Shown piece after piece: positions 23,102 to 31,988 of a stretch of 64,000 nucleotides of DNA. The translations under genes were made by a program, and so were the position numbers. The notes beneath the pieces are model-generated. The model searched no databases. It saw nothing but the letters and a program-made list of their open reading frames with translations, and was not told the DNA's origin. Every line of letters begins with the position of its first letter. Positions within the stretch are counted from its first letter, which is position 1. The stretch is from positions 333,017-397,016 of the forward strand of contig CAVUIK010000003.1 of the NCBI GenBank assembly GCA_963741565.1, given 5' to 3'. Origin of the DNA: Ga0077555 sp963741565 (GTDB lineage Bacteria; Pseudomonadota; Alphaproteobacteria; Rhizobiales; Hyphomicrobiaceae).

Positions 23102-26100
23102 TCAGTGGCGGCCGTGACAATGTTTGAATTTCTTGCCGGAGCCGCAGGGGCATTTGTCATTGCGCTTGGGTTCGCCCCAGGTCGCGGGATTGTTAGGGTC
23201 GATCGCACTGCCGGGGCGCGCCTTCTTGACGGGCTCGGCCTTGGGTTGGCGGGCCGCGGCGGTACTGGAGGCCGCCAAGGCGGCGTCGGCCAAGGCGAAC
23301 TCGTCCTCGCCGGTGTGTGGATTGACGTGATGAGCCTGCATCGGCGGCAACGGCTCCGCGGGCTCCGGCTCGGGCACTTCGCCGTTGACCGGCTTCAAAC
23401 TCATGAGCTGGCCGGTAACGGCCTCGCGTAACCGTGCCAGCATGGTCTCAAAGAGCTGGAAGGCCTCCGATTTGTACTCGTTCAGCGGATCGCGTTGCGC
23501 GTAGGCGCGGAAGCCGATGACCTGGCGCAGATGCTCGAGTGTGATCAGATGCTCGCGCCAGAGATGATCGAGGGTCTGCAGGAGCACCGACTTTTCGATT
23601 TCCTGGATGCGAAGGCGGCCGATCTGCGCGGGGTCCTTGCTCGGGGCCTGATCGATCGCCGAAACGAGGCCCTGCGCGTCGACATACTGGCGCAAGAACA
23701 TGTAGCCGAGCCGGTCCGCCTGCTTGGCGGCCTCCTCGGGCGGCGCACCCATGATCCGTTTTGATGCGATCAGCGCGTGGCCGATCTCAGCGAAACCTTC
23801 CTGCGTCGGCTCCCGCTCCAGCATCGCCTTGAGTGCAGGTTCGCCGTCCACGAGACCGACGAGCGCCTTGGCGTTGTCGTATCCTTTTAGTATCTCGGTT
23901 CCGAACTCTGCGGCCGCCGCTTTGGCTTTGGTATCGACTTCTTCGGTCAGTCGCTCTCGGATGACCTTATCGTCGACACCCTCTTCTTCGGCCCATTTGT
24001 CGATCGGGAGGTCCATATCAAAGGTGCTCTTCACCTGCTCCTTGAGCGCGGTGACGTTCCACTGCTCGGCATAGGCGTTTTCGGGGATGTGCGTCGTCAC
24101 CAGCTCGTTGACGATCTGGCGGCGCATGTCGTCGACGGTTTCCGAGACGTCCTCGGTCGCCATGATGTCGAGGCGCTGCTCATAGATGACCTTGCGCTGA
24201 TCATTCATGACGTCGTCGTATTTGAGGACCTGCTTGCGCGAGTCGAAGTTGCGCGCCTCGACCTTCTTCTGGGCGTTCTCGAGGGCTTTGTTGATCCACG
24301 GGGAGGTGATCGCCTCGCCTTCCTCGAGTCCGAGCTTCTGCAGCATGCCGTCGATGCGGTCGGCTGCGAAAATGCGCATCAGGTCATCTTCGAGCGACAG
24401 ATAGAATTTCGTCCGTCCGGGATCGCCCTGGCGACCAGAGCGGCCGCGGAGCTGGTTATCGATGCGCCGGCTTTCGTGCCGTTCGGTGCCGATCACGAAG
24501 AGACCGCCCGGCAGCGCCATCGTCTTGGCTGGCTTGTTGCCCTTGGCCGGCTCGATCTCGACGATATCAGATGCGTTTTTGACGATTTCCTTGCTGGCTT
24601 CGACCTCGACCGCTGTGGTTTTGCGGTAGCTCGCGATCTCGGCATCGCTTGGAGGTTTGCCGGCTGCGGTCTGCTGTCCGATCCATTCGTCCACGCGAAA
24701 ATCGACGTTGCCGCCGAGCTGGATGTCGGTTCCGCGGCCCGCCATGTTGGTCGCGATCGTAACGGCACCGGGCACGCCGGCCTGGGCGATGATGTAGGCT
24801 TCCTGCTCGTGAAAGCGAGCATTCAGCACTTGGTGCGAGATGCCGCGGACCTTGAGCATCTCGGCGAGCGTCTCACTTTTCTCGATCGATACGGTACCAA
24901 CCAGCACAGGTTGCTTGCGCTGCTGCGCGAGTTCGATCTCCCGGATGATGGCGTTCCATTTTTCCTTGGCTGTGCGATAGACCTCGTCATCGAGGTCGCG
25001 CCGCGCCACGTCCCGGTTGGTCGGGATCTCCAACACGTCAAGACCGTAGATGTCGAGAAACTCCGAGGCCTCGGTCGCGGCCGTTCCGGTCATGCCGGCA
25101 AGCTTGCTGTAAAGGCGGAAATAGTTCTGGAACGTGATCGAGGCGAGTGTCTGGTTCTCGGGCTGGATGTCGACCCGTTCCTTGGCTTCCAGCGCCTGGT
25201 GCAGGCCTTCGGAATAGCGGCGGCCCTGCATCATGCGGCCGGTGAACTCGTCGATGATGACGACCTGGCCGCCCTTGACGATGTAATCCTTGTCGCGCGT
25301 GAACATCTTGTGCGCCTTGAGCGCCTGGTTCACGTGATGAACGATGGTGACGTTCTCGATGTCGTAGAGCGTGCCGTCCTTGAGCAGGCCAGCTTCCTGC
25401 AGCCACTGCTCCATGCGCTCGTTGCCGGCTTCGGTGAGCGCCACCTGCCGCTGCTTCTCGTCATGCTCGAAGTCGCCGGGCTCGAGGCGGGGCATCAAGG
25501 CATCGACGGCGATATAGAGGTCGGAGCGATCCTCGACCGGGCCCGAGATGATCAACGGGGTGCGCGCCTCGTCGATCAGAATCGAGTCCACCTCGTCCAC
25601 GATGCCGAAGTAGTGACCCGCCAACTCGTCGGGGCGCCCGCCGAACTGGACCATGTCGCGCGTCGACATCTTCATGTTGTCGCGCAGATAGTCGAACCCG
25701 AACTCGTTGTTGGTGCCGTAGGTGACATCGCAGGCGTATTGTTGCCGGCGCTGCTCGTCGTCGAGATCGTGGACGATGCAACCGACCGACAGCCCAAGAA
25801 AACGGTAGACCTGTCCCATCCACTCGGAGTCGCGCTTGGCCAGGTAATCGTTGACGGTGACGACATGCACGCCGCGGCCCGTCAAGGCATTGAGGTAGAC
25901 CGGCAGAGTTGCAACCAGCGTCTTGCCTTCGCCCGTCTTCATCTCCGAAATCTTGCCGTCGTGCTGGACCATGCCGCCCAGCAGCTGTACGTCGAAATGC
26001 CGCTGACCCAGTGTCCGCTTGGCCGCCTCGCGGACGGTGGCGAAGGCCGGCACGAGCAGATGGTCGAGATCCATGCCCTCTGCCAGCTGGCGCCTGAACT

Positions 26101-26251
26101 CGGCGGTTCGGGCCTTCAGTTCGTCATCGCTGAGGGCCGCGACCGTGGGCTCGAGCGCGTTGATTTCGGCAATCCGCGGCCGATAGCCCTTCAGCCGCCG
26201 TTCGTTGGACGTGCCAAAAATCTTTGCGGCAATCGTGCCGATGGACAGCAT
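23102..26251 (-). CDS. secA: Preprotein translocase ATPase SecA
   Basis: A 1049-residue motor that drives unfolded preproteins through SecYEG at the inner membrane. Walker A MKTGEGKTLVATLP (residues 104-117), VHVVTVNDYLAKRD, DEVDSILIDEARTPLIISGP, and TNMAGRGTDIQLGGN are all typical. The last 15 residues (CPCGSGKKFKHCHGRH) are the zinc-binding SecB/ribosome-contact tail. It is about 100-150 residues longer than many SecA proteins: a charged insertion after GGNVDFRVDEW (about 60 residues, ending before LPGGLFVIGTERHES) and a Pro/Ala-rich linker before the zinc tail account for this; such insertions are usual in alphaproteobacteria. An AGGA site and an 8-bp hairpin lie just upstream. Single-gene unit, divergent from a PPIase. 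Confidence 0.98.
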   Translation of the reverse strand: MLSIGTIAAKIFGTSNERRLKGYRPRIAEINALEPTVAALSDDELKARTAEFRRQLAEGMDLDHLLVPAFATVREAAKRTLGQRHFDVQLLGGMVQHDGKISEMKTGEGKTLVATLPVYLNALTGRGVHVVTVNDYLAKRDSEWMGQVYRFLGLSVGCIVHDLDDEQRRQQYACDVTYGTNNEFGFDYLRDNMKMSTRDMVQFGGRPDELAGHYFGIVDEVDSILIDEARTPLIISGPVEDRSDLYIAVDALMPRLEPGDFEHDEKQRQVALTEAGNERMEQWLQEAGLLKDGTLYDIENVTIVHHVNQALKAHKMFTRDKDYIVKGGQVVIIDEFTGRMMQGRRYSEGLHQALEAKERVDIQPENQTLASITFQNYFRLYSKLAGMTGTAATEASEFLDIYGLDVLEIPTNRDVARRDLDDEVYRTAKEKWNAIIREIELAQQRKQPVLVGTVSIEKSETLAEMLKVRGISHQVLNARFHEQEAYIIAQAGVPGAVTIATNMAGRGTDIQLGGNVDFRVDEWIGQQTAAGKPPSDAEIASYRKTTAVEVEASKEIVKNASDIVEIEPAKGNKPAKTMALPGGLFVIGTERHESRRIDNQLRGRSGRQGDPGRTKFYLSLEDDLMRIFAADRIDGMLQKLGLEEGEAITSPWINKALENAQKKVEARNFDSRKQVLKYDDVMNDQRKVIYEQRLDIMATEDVSETVDDMRRQIVNELVTTHIPENAYAEQWNVTALKEQVKSTFDMDLPIDKWAEEEGVDDKVIRERLTEEVDTKAKAAAAEFGTEILKGYDNAKALVGLVDGEPALKAMLEREPTQEGFAEIGHALIASKRIMGAPPEEAAKQADRLGYMFLRQYVDAQGLVSAIDQAPSKDPAQIGRLRIQEIEKSVLLQTLDHLWREHLITLEHLRQVIGFRAYAQRDPLNEYKSEAFQLFETMLARLREAVTGQLMSLKPVNGEVPEPEPAEPLPPMQAHHVNPHTGEDEFALADAALAASSTAAARQPKAEPVKKARPGSAIDPNNPATWGEPKRNDKCPCGSGKKFKHCHGRH

Positions 26252-26657
26252 TGGTCTTTTTCCTAATCAGCCACCCGCGTATCGGGTGGCGCTGCGCCTG
26301 AACGCGCACCAGAGCTTAACGCTACGAGCCGCCCCGGCGCGAGCAGAGGGCAATCACAATCCTTGAAGGCGAGGAACGGTCTCGACTGGCGCGACAACAG
26401 GCGATCCGGCGGATGACCGGACAGGCGAGAGATAAGGACCGCTCCCATCTGTGTCAACGCGTGGTGGCGCCGCAAAATTGCCGGCGGGCCTTGCGTCAAT
26501 CTGCGCGGACCGAAACGCGAACATCGTCGGCGCTGCCCCAAATTCGGCCGTTGCCGACCTATCCAAGAGTTCACTTGGAATCGGGGGAGCTTGCCGCTAT
26601 GCACCGCCTCGATCGCCACCATCCGCGGGTCGCGGATCGCCAGAAGGATCGACCATC
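26252..26657. other. 406-bp divergent region between secA and the PPIase gene
   Basis: No gene is supported. It must carry the promoters for both genes. On the minus strand a perfect 8-bp hairpin (GCCACCCG / CGGGTGGC, 26270-26290) lies 18 bases before the secA start, just upstream of its AGGA site, and could affect translation. In-frame plus-strand extension of the PPIase into this region lacks a signal peptide at its start. Confidence 0.6.
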
Positions 26658-27566
26658 TTGACATCTCTCCATCGCGTAGCGCTGGCCGGCCTGTCGGCTG
26701 TAGCTCTGACGCTGGCAACTCTGGGTCTCTGCAGTCCGGCGCAGGCCCAGGACAAGGTCGTCGCCAAGGTCAATGGCCGCGTTATCGCGGAGAGCGATCT
26801 GCGGCTGGCCGAATCCGAGATCGGGAACGATTTGGGCACAATCCCGGCGGAGCAGCGCCGGCGGGTGCTGGTCGAGTACCTGATCGAGAGCCACCTTTTC
26901 GCCGAAGCCGCCGAGCGCGAGAAGCTGGGTCAGGGAACGGGGTTCGAGGAGCGCCAAAAGTACTGGCAGCGCCGCGCTCTGCGTGACGCATATTTCGACA
27001 AGTCCGTCAAGGGCTCGGTCAGCGAAGCCGACGCCAAGAAGCTCTACGAGGTCCAACTCGCCGGCGCCAAGCCGCAAGAAGAGGTGCGAGCCCGCCACAT
27101 CCTCGTGGATAGCGAGGTCAAGGCCAAGGAGATCTTCGAGAAGATCGCCCACGGAGAGGACTTCCAGAAAGCGGCCAAGGAGCATTCCAAGGACCCCGGC
27201 AGCAAAGAGGACGGCGGCGATCTCGGCTATTTCACTCGCGGGCGTATGGTGCCCCAGTTCGAGGACGCCGCGTTCAAGCTGAAGAAGGGGGAGGTCTCGC
27301 AGCCGTTCGAGAGCCAATTCGGCTGGCACATCATCAAGGTGGAGGACCGCCGCGACAGGGGCGCGCCGCCGTTCGACGCGATCAAGGACCGGATCATCGC
27401 GTCGCTGATCCACAAGAAGGCGCAAGAGATGGGGCAAATGCTGCGCGAGAACGCGAAGCTCGAGTTCGTCGATCCCGAGATCCGGGCGCAGGTCGAGGGC
27501 GAGACCAAGATCCGACCTGCGCCGGCTGGTGGCATCGCCCCGGCGCCCGCACCCGCGAAGAAGTAA
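26658..27566 (+). CDS. Parvulin-type periplasmic peptidyl-prolyl isomerase
   Basis: A 302-residue protein when read from the TTG at 26658, chosen because AGGA lies 9 bases upstream and the signal peptide begins here (TSLHRVALAGLSAVALTLATLG, cleavage after AQAQ). A SurA-like N-terminal helical region (KVNGRVIAESDLRLAESEI, EYLIESHLFAEAAER) is followed by one PpiC domain: ARHILVDSEVKAKEIFEKI, GGDLGYFTRGRMVPQFEDAAF, QFGWHIIKVEDRR. It should catalyse proline isomerisation in secreted proteins, fitting its position next to secA; this pairing recurs in related genomes. A strong terminator follows. Confidence 0.93.
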   Translation: MTSLHRVALAGLSAVALTLATLGLCSPAQAQDKVVAKVNGRVIAESDLRLAESEIGNDLGTIPAEQRRRVLVEYLIESHLFAEAAEREKLGQGTGFEERQKYWQRRALRDAYFDKSVKGSVSEADAKKLYEVQLAGAKPQEEVRARHILVDSEVKAKEIFEKIAHGEDFQKAAKEHSKDPGSKEDGGDLGYFTRGRMVPQFEDAAFKLKKGEVSQPFESQFGWHIIKVEDRRDRGAPPFDAIKDRIIASLIHKKAQEMGQMLRENAKLEFVDPEIRAQVEGETKIRPAPAGGIAPAPAPAKK

Positions 27567-27591
27567 ATCGGCCATTCGCGGGCATGACACA

Positions 27592-27613
27592 GGCGGCCTT
27601 CGGGCCGCCTTTT
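27592..27613 (+). terminator. Rho-independent terminator of the PPIase gene
   Basis: A perfect 7-bp stem GGCGGCC/GGCCGCC closed by a TTCG tetraloop and followed by TTTT, 25 bases after the stop codon. Confidence 0.92.
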
Positions 27614-27676
27614 GCGTTTGCGCCGGGTGGCGGTGATCCAATCGGGGTTCCGTCCCGACCGAACGCCTCCTAAGAT

Positions 27677-27705
27677 GGGCCCGCGCCCAGGCCGGGCGCG
27701 GGCCC
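27677..27705. other. Perfect 12-bp GC hairpin upstream of the amidase operon
   Basis: GGGCCCGCGCCC pairs perfectly with GGGCGCGGGCCC around a 5-base loop (AGGCC). Only TT follows, so it is not a standard terminator. It lies 23 bases before the ATG of the AtzG-like gene, within its probable leader. Confidence 0.75.
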
Positions 27706-27727
27706 TTAACTATTGCGGATGCCTCCC

Positions 27728-27922
27728 ATGACCCAGGACGAACTTCGCCGCATCGCAGCCGAGCTGGGATTGGTGCGGCTCCAGGATGCACACTTGCAGC
27801 AGCTCGAAGCCGGCATTGCCAGCAACCGCGCGCTGGCAGCGCGCCTGCCAAAAAATCTGCATTGGACGGACGAGCCGGCGCACGTTTTCCGCCTCGCGCC
27901 GGTCAAGGAGTCCGGCCGATGA
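27728..27922 (+). CDS. AtzG-like (DUF4089 type) small amidase partner
   Basis: A 64-residue protein (ATG at 27728; one at 27719 is possible). It has a leucine-rich helical body (ELRRIAAELGLVRLQDAHLQQLEAGIASNR) and ends in EPAHVFRLAP, the pattern of the small AtzG/DUF4089 subunits that wrap around amidases of the AtzE type, much as GatC supports GatA. Its stop codon overlaps the amidase ATG (ATGA), so the two are made together, which supports the assignment more than the short sequence does. Confidence 0.72.
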   Translation: MTQDELRRIAAELGLVRLQDAHLQQLEAGIASNRALAARLPKNLHWTDEPAHVFRLAPVKESGR

Positions 27923-29316
27923 GCGATCTCGGATTTCTGGGGCTCGTCGAGGCCGCCGCGCAGATCCGCGCAAAGACATTGTCGCCCGTCGAGTTGACCC
28001 AAGCGCTGCTGGATCGCATCGCCCGATTGGATCCGAAGTATCACGCGTTCATCCGCCAAATGCCGGAGCAGGCGCTCGCAGGTGGCGAAGTCGGCCGAGG
28101 CGGATGTCATGGCGGGCCGGTTCCGCTTGGCCCCTTGCATGGCGTACCTTATGCGCTGAAGGACATCATCGACGTCGCGGGCGTGCCGACGACCTGTCAT
28201 TCCCGCGTCATGCAGGATTATGTGGCGCCGACCGATGCCGTCGTCGCAACACGGCTGAAAGCTGCGGGCGGGATTCTGCTGGGCAAACTCGCGACACACG
28301 AATTCGCGATCGGTGGACCGTCGTTCGATCTGCCGTGGCCACCGGCGGTCAATCCGTGGGGCGGCAAGCATTTTCCCGGTGGCTCGTCGTCGGGTTCGGG
28401 CGCGGCGCTGGCGGCTGGCCTCGTCCCGGCGGCGCTCGGCACCGATACCGGCGGCTCGATCCGCAATCCCGCATCGATGTGCGGCATCGTCGGCCTGAAA
28501 CCGACCTACGGGCGGGTCAGCCGGCGCGGCGTCTTTCCGCTGTCCTTCTCGCTGGACCACATCGGGCCGATGACGCGCACCGTCGCTGATAATGCCCTGC
28601 TGCTGCAGGTTCTGGCTGGTCATGATCCGCAGGATGTGGGCAGCGCCGATGTGGCGGTGCCGGATTTCTCGGTGGGGCTCGGGCGCGGCATCAAGGGGCT
28701 CAAAATCGGACTCGTTCGCCACTTTTATGATGGTGACGACACGGCGCATCCCGAAATGATTGCGGCCATCGACGCGGCTGCTGATGCCATGCGGGCGCTC
28801 GGCGCCGAAGTTCGCGAGATCCGGATTGCGCCGGGACAGGACTATGCGCTGTGCTGCCGCATCATTCTTCGCAGCGAAGCCTATGCGATCCATCGCCAGT
28901 GGCTGGCGGAGCGGCCGGAGCAGTACGGTGAACTTGGGCGGCAACGCATCATGGATGGCGCAACAGTTGCGGCCGCCGATTATATCGACGCGCTGCGGCT
29001 GCGCGGGCGCCTGACACGCGCGACGCTCGATGCGATGGCTGGGCTCGACGCCATCCTCACCGCATCGAGCCTCGATCCGACCTATCCGATCGAGGACGCA
29101 GATGCTGCCGCGCGCTCCTATCCGCGTCAGGCCCGTCAGCCGTTCAATGTGACCGGCCAGCCGGCCCTGGTTGTTCCAGCAGGCTTTACCAAGGACAACC
29201 TGCCGCTCTCGATCCAGCTGGTTGGGCACCCGTTCCAGGAGACGATGCTCTATCGCATTGCCAGTGCCTATGAACAGGCGACGCGCTGGGTCGACCGGCG
29301 GCCCGCCGGAGTCTGA
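27919..29316 (+). CDS. Amidase-signature hydrolase (AtzE-like)
   Basis: A 465-residue amidase. The Ser-Ser-Lys triad is complete and correctly spaced: K81 in YALKDIID, S156 in GGSSSGSG and S180 in GTDTGGSIRNPAS, followed by CGIVGLKPTYGRVSRRG. Members hydrolyse amides, carbamoyl or biuret compounds. The translationally coupled AtzG-like subunit upstream points to the AtzE group, of which one known role is 1-carboxybiuret hydrolysis, but no cyanuric-acid genes are nearby, so the substrate is unproven. An LLM oxidoreductase follows 35 bases later and may belong to the same operon. Confidence 0.9.
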   Translation: MSDLGFLGLVEAAAQIRAKTLSPVELTQALLDRIARLDPKYHAFIRQMPEQALAGGEVGRGGCHGGPVPLGPLHGVPYALKDIIDVAGVPTTCHSRVMQDYVAPTDAVVATRLKAAGGILLGKLATHEFAIGGPSFDLPWPPAVNPWGGKHFPGGSSSGSGAALAAGLVPAALGTDTGGSIRNPASMCGIVGLKPTYGRVSRRGVFPLSFSLDHIGPMTRTVADNALLLQVLAGHDPQDVGSADVAVPDFSVGLGRGIKGLKIGLVRHFYDGDDTAHPEMIAAIDAAADAMRALGAEVREIRIAPGQDYALCCRIILRSEAYAIHRQWLAERPEQYGELGRQRIMDGATVAAADYIDALRLRGRLTRATLDAMAGLDAILTASSLDPTYPIEDADAAARSYPRQARQPFNVTGQPALVVPAGFTKDNLPLSIQLVGHPFQETMLYRIASAYEQATRWVDRRPAGV

Positions 29317-29351
29317 TCGCTCAAAAAGTTCCCGATGACGAGGAGACCGCG

Positions 29352-30221
29352 ATGAAGTTCGGACTGCGCTATTGCAACACCGGCCGCTATGTCGATCCTG
29401 CCCAGGCCGTGGAGCTGGCCCAGGCCGCGGAAGCCGCCGGCTTCGAATCGCTCTGGACCGTCGAGCACACCATCGTTCCCGGTGGCTACAAGTCCGCGTA
29501 TCCCTATGACACGAGCGGCAAGATGGCGGGTGGCCAGAACGATTTCCCGCTGCCCGATCCGCTGATCTGGATGGCCTTCGTTGCGGCAGCGACCACGCGC
29601 ATCAAGCTCGCCACCGGCATCCTGATCCTGCCGCAGCACAATCCGGTGCTCGCCGCCAAACAGATCGCAACGCTCGATCACATGTCGGGCGGCCGGGTGC
29701 TGCTCGGAATCGGTGTCGGCTGGCTGAAGGAGGAGTTCGAGGCGCTGGGCGTCCCGTTCGAGGAGCGCGGCGCGCGAACCGACGAATACATCGTCGCCAT
29801 GCGCGAGTTGTGGTCCGCCGACCGCCCGACGTTCGCCGGCCGCTTCGTCTCGTTCAAGGAGGCCTATTGCCGGCCGCAGCCAACGCATAAGCATGTACCG
29901 ATCATTGTCGGCGGACATTCGGAGGCCGCGGCCCGGCGCGCGGGCCGGTTGGGCGACGGGTTCTTTCCAGCGCGCGGCGCGCCGGGGGACCTGATTGCCG
30001 TGGCGCATCGCGCAGCCGAAGCCGCTGGCCGCGATCCGGCCAAGCTCGAGATCACGGCGAGCCTGCCCGACGATCTTGCTGATCTCGCGGCGATGCGCCG
30101 CCAAGGCGTCACGCGCGTTCTTGTGCCATCGTCGAGTGGAGCGGGGCTGCCGGCGCGCATTCGGGGCCCCGAGGACCTCGCGCAATGGAAAGATATCATC
30201 GCGAGCCATCAGGCTGCCTGA
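29352..30221 (+). CDS. LLM class flavin/F420-dependent oxidoreductase
   Basis: A 289-residue luciferase-like TIM-barrel protein with GAGGAG upstream of its start region. Motifs: AAEAAGFESLWTVEHTIVP, TTRIKLATGILILPQHNPVLAAKQIATLDHMSGGR and LGIGVGWLKEEFEALGVPF, then KHVPIIVGGHSEAAARRAGRLGDGF. The pattern is that of the TIGR03619 group predicted to use F420 or FMN; whether this organism makes F420 cannot be told from the window. It follows the amidase and precedes an enoyl-CoA hydratase homologue on the same strand, consistent with a degradation operon of unknown substrate. Confidence 0.88.
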   Translation: MKFGLRYCNTGRYVDPAQAVELAQAAEAAGFESLWTVEHTIVPGGYKSAYPYDTSGKMAGGQNDFPLPDPLIWMAFVAAATTRIKLATGILILPQHNPVLAAKQIATLDHMSGGRVLLGIGVGWLKEEFEALGVPFEERGARTDEYIVAMRELWSADRPTFAGRFVSFKEAYCRPQPTHKHVPIIVGGHSEAAARRAGRLGDGFFPARGAPGDLIAVAHRAAEAAGRDPAKLEITASLPDDLADLAAMRRQGVTRVLVPSSSGAGLPARIRGPEDLAQWKDIIASHQAA

Positions 30222-30265
30222 TGGATGCATGAGCCGACCGCTTTAGTGACGCAAAGGAGAGACGC

Positions 30266-31069
30266 GTGCCAGACGCCAAACCGCTGCTGCCATCCGACAT
30301 CATGGTCGACATCCGTGATCCCGCTGTTGCCGTTGTCACGATCAATCGGCCCGACCGGCGCAATGCCATGACGCTGGCCATGTGGAAGGAGCTGGGCCGC
30401 GTCTTCGGCGTGCTGGGCAATAATCCGGATGTGCGGACCGTCATCTTGACAGGCGCAGGCCAAGCGTTCTCAGCGGGTGCCGACATCTCGGAATTTCCAG
30501 CCGTCCGTGCGACGGTCGAGGATGGCCGGGCGTACGAGGCTGCCGGCGACCTTTGCCAAACGGCCATCGCGCGATGCCCGAAGGCGACGATCGCCGCCAT
30601 CTCGGGGCCGTGCTTCGGCGGCGGCGTCGGGCTGGCGCTGTCGTGCGATTTCCGGGTCGCGGATAAGTCGTCCTATTTCGCCATTCCCGCTGCGCGGCTT
30701 TCCAACGTCTACGGCATCGTCGAAACGCGTGCGCTGTTCGACGCGGTCGGTTTGGCGGTTGCGAAGGAGGTGCTCTACACCGGACGCCGATATGACGCCG
30801 CGCAGGCGCGCCACGTCGGTCTCGCGACACATCTCGCCGATAGCGACGCAATGAGCGGCGCGCGGGCCCTGGCGCAATCGATGAGCACATCGGCGCCGCT
30901 GACCATCAAGGGCACGAAAGTCATTCTGGAGGCGATCGCCCGTAACGAAACCGCTGGTCGAAAAGCCGATATCGATCGCGTCAAGGACGAGGCCATGGCG
31001 AGCGCCGACTATAAGGAAGGCGTTGCGGCCTTTGCCGCCAAGCGTGATCCAAAGTTTCGGGGTGTCTGA
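30266..31069 (+). CDS. Enoyl-CoA hydratase/isomerase family protein
   Basis: A 267-residue crotonase-fold protein. It starts with GTG at 30266, nine bases after AAAGGAG. The oxyanion-hole segments are GAGQAFSAGADISEF and SGPCFGGGVGLALSCDFRVA, both intact; the catalytic glutamates of true enoyl-CoA hydratase are not clearly both present, so isomerase, hydrolase or lyase activity is equally possible. The C terminus KEGVAAFAAKRDPKFRG is standard for the family. It probably acts on an acyl-CoA in the cytoplasm and may share a transcript with the preceding genes. Confidence 0.9.
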   Translation: MPDAKPLLPSDIMVDIRDPAVAVVTINRPDRRNAMTLAMWKELGRVFGVLGNNPDVRTVILTGAGQAFSAGADISEFPAVRATVEDGRAYEAAGDLCQTAIARCPKATIAAISGPCFGGGVGLALSCDFRVADKSSYFAIPAARLSNVYGIVETRALFDAVGLAVAKEVLYTGRRYDAAQARHVGLATHLADSDAMSGARALAQSMSTSAPLTIKGTKVILEAIARNETAGRKADIDRVKDEAMASADYKEGVAAFAAKRDPKFRGV

Positions 31070-31128
31070 AACCAGGCGCCTGCGTCTGCATCCAGGTGCG
31101 GTCGCGGCCTTGGGTCAGGATGAATGCG

Positions 31129-31689
31129 ATGTCGCACAGCTATTGCCTGTTTGAAACCGGTATCGGGACGTGTGCCGTCGCGTGGACCGAACGCGGCCTC
31201 AAGCGCGTGCAGCTTCCCGATACGGACGCAACTGCGACCGAACGGCACGTGAGTGGCGAAGCGGGACGATCATCCCGTACGGATCCACCGCCCAGCATTT
31301 TGGAGTGCGTCCAGCTCTTGCAGGCGTATTTCCGGGGCGACCGGATCGACTTTCGCGGCGTCCGGCTCGATGACGAAGGGATCAGTCAATTCAACACGAA
31401 GATCTACCGGGCGCTGTCCGAAGTCGCGTACGGGACAACGACGACCTACGGAGCCCTGGCCCGCAGCGTCGGCGCTCCCGGAGCTTCTCGCGCGGTCGGC
31501 GTGGCGATGGCGCGCAATCCCTGGCCGATTGTGATCCCGTGTCATCGGGTGCTGGCCAGCGGGCAGCGCATCGGCGGCTTCTCGGCGCCCGGCGGGCAAA
31601 TGACCAAGGAGCGACTTCTTACGCTGGAAGGAAGCAGCGTCGTAGATGGCACGCCATTATTGCCAGGTTTGCTGTATCCAATTCGGTAA
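31129..31689 (+). CDS. Methylated-DNA--protein-cysteine S-methyltransferase family
   Basis: A 186-residue protein. The ATG at 31129 has AGGA at a proper distance; one three codons upstream overlaps that site. The active-site motif IPCHRV carries the acceptor cysteine C138, preceded by YGTTTTYGALARSVGAPGASRAVGVAMARNP with the DNA-recognition helix, and followed by IGGFSAPGGQMTKERLL. It transfers alkyl groups from O6-alkylguanine to its own cysteine (suicide repair). The N-terminal part lacks an Ada metal-binding domain, so this is an Ogt-type protein. Confidence 0.93.
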   Translation: MSHSYCLFETGIGTCAVAWTERGLKRVQLPDTDATATERHVSGEAGRSSRTDPPPSILECVQLLQAYFRGDRIDFRGVRLDDEGISQFNTKIYRALSEVAYGTTTTYGALARSVGAPGASRAVGVAMARNPWPIVIPCHRVLASGQRIGGFSAPGGQMTKERLLTLEGSSVVDGTPLLPGLLYPIR

Positions 31690-31721
31690 GCGGCTGAAGC
31701 CTCTGTCCTTGGACAAGACAT

Positions 31722-31798
31722 TGGCGACCCCGGCAGGATTTGAACCTGCGACCCCCGGTTTAGGAAACCGATGCTCTATCCAGCTGAGCTACGGGGCC
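31722..31798 (-). tRNA. tRNA-Arg (anticodon CCU)
   Basis: On the minus strand: acceptor stem GGCCCCG with CGGGGTC (one G-U pair), encoded CCA, D arm GCTCAGCTGGATAGAGC, anticodon loop TTCCTAA with CCT (31762-31764 on the plus strand), T arm GCAGG TTCAAAT CCTGC. It reads AGG. Two minor arginine tRNAs (UCU and CCU) therefore lie 27 kb apart in this window. The bases up to 31988 hold no further gene. Confidence 0.97.
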
Positions 31799-31988
31799 GG
31801 ATCGCACCATCATAGCGCGGGCGATGGCGAGCGTCGACACGCCGTGGTGGGAAATTTGCACACGAGTGCGACCAGAGAGCCCGAAAAGCAGTGTGTGGCG
31901 CGTCCATGTCGGCCATTCGCAGTGGCGCGGATGGTGGTTCGGCCGTTAGACTGGCCGGAAAGCCGCAGGCACCAGCCAGGATTAGGCC

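Noticed and set aside
24089..26266. 725-codon plus-strand open frame antisense to secA
   Set aside because: It is a shadow of a certain gene: SecA motifs fill the other strand, and the frame has no family sequence or ribosome binding site. High GC content makes long antisense frames common.
26451..26657. Upstream extension of the PPIase
   Set aside because: It would bury the signal peptide inside the protein; the TTG at 26658 has a ribosome binding site.
27706..29229. 507-codon minus-strand frame opposite the amidase
   Set aside because: The amidase triad with correct spacing proves the plus strand; the antisense product is Arg/His-rich noise.
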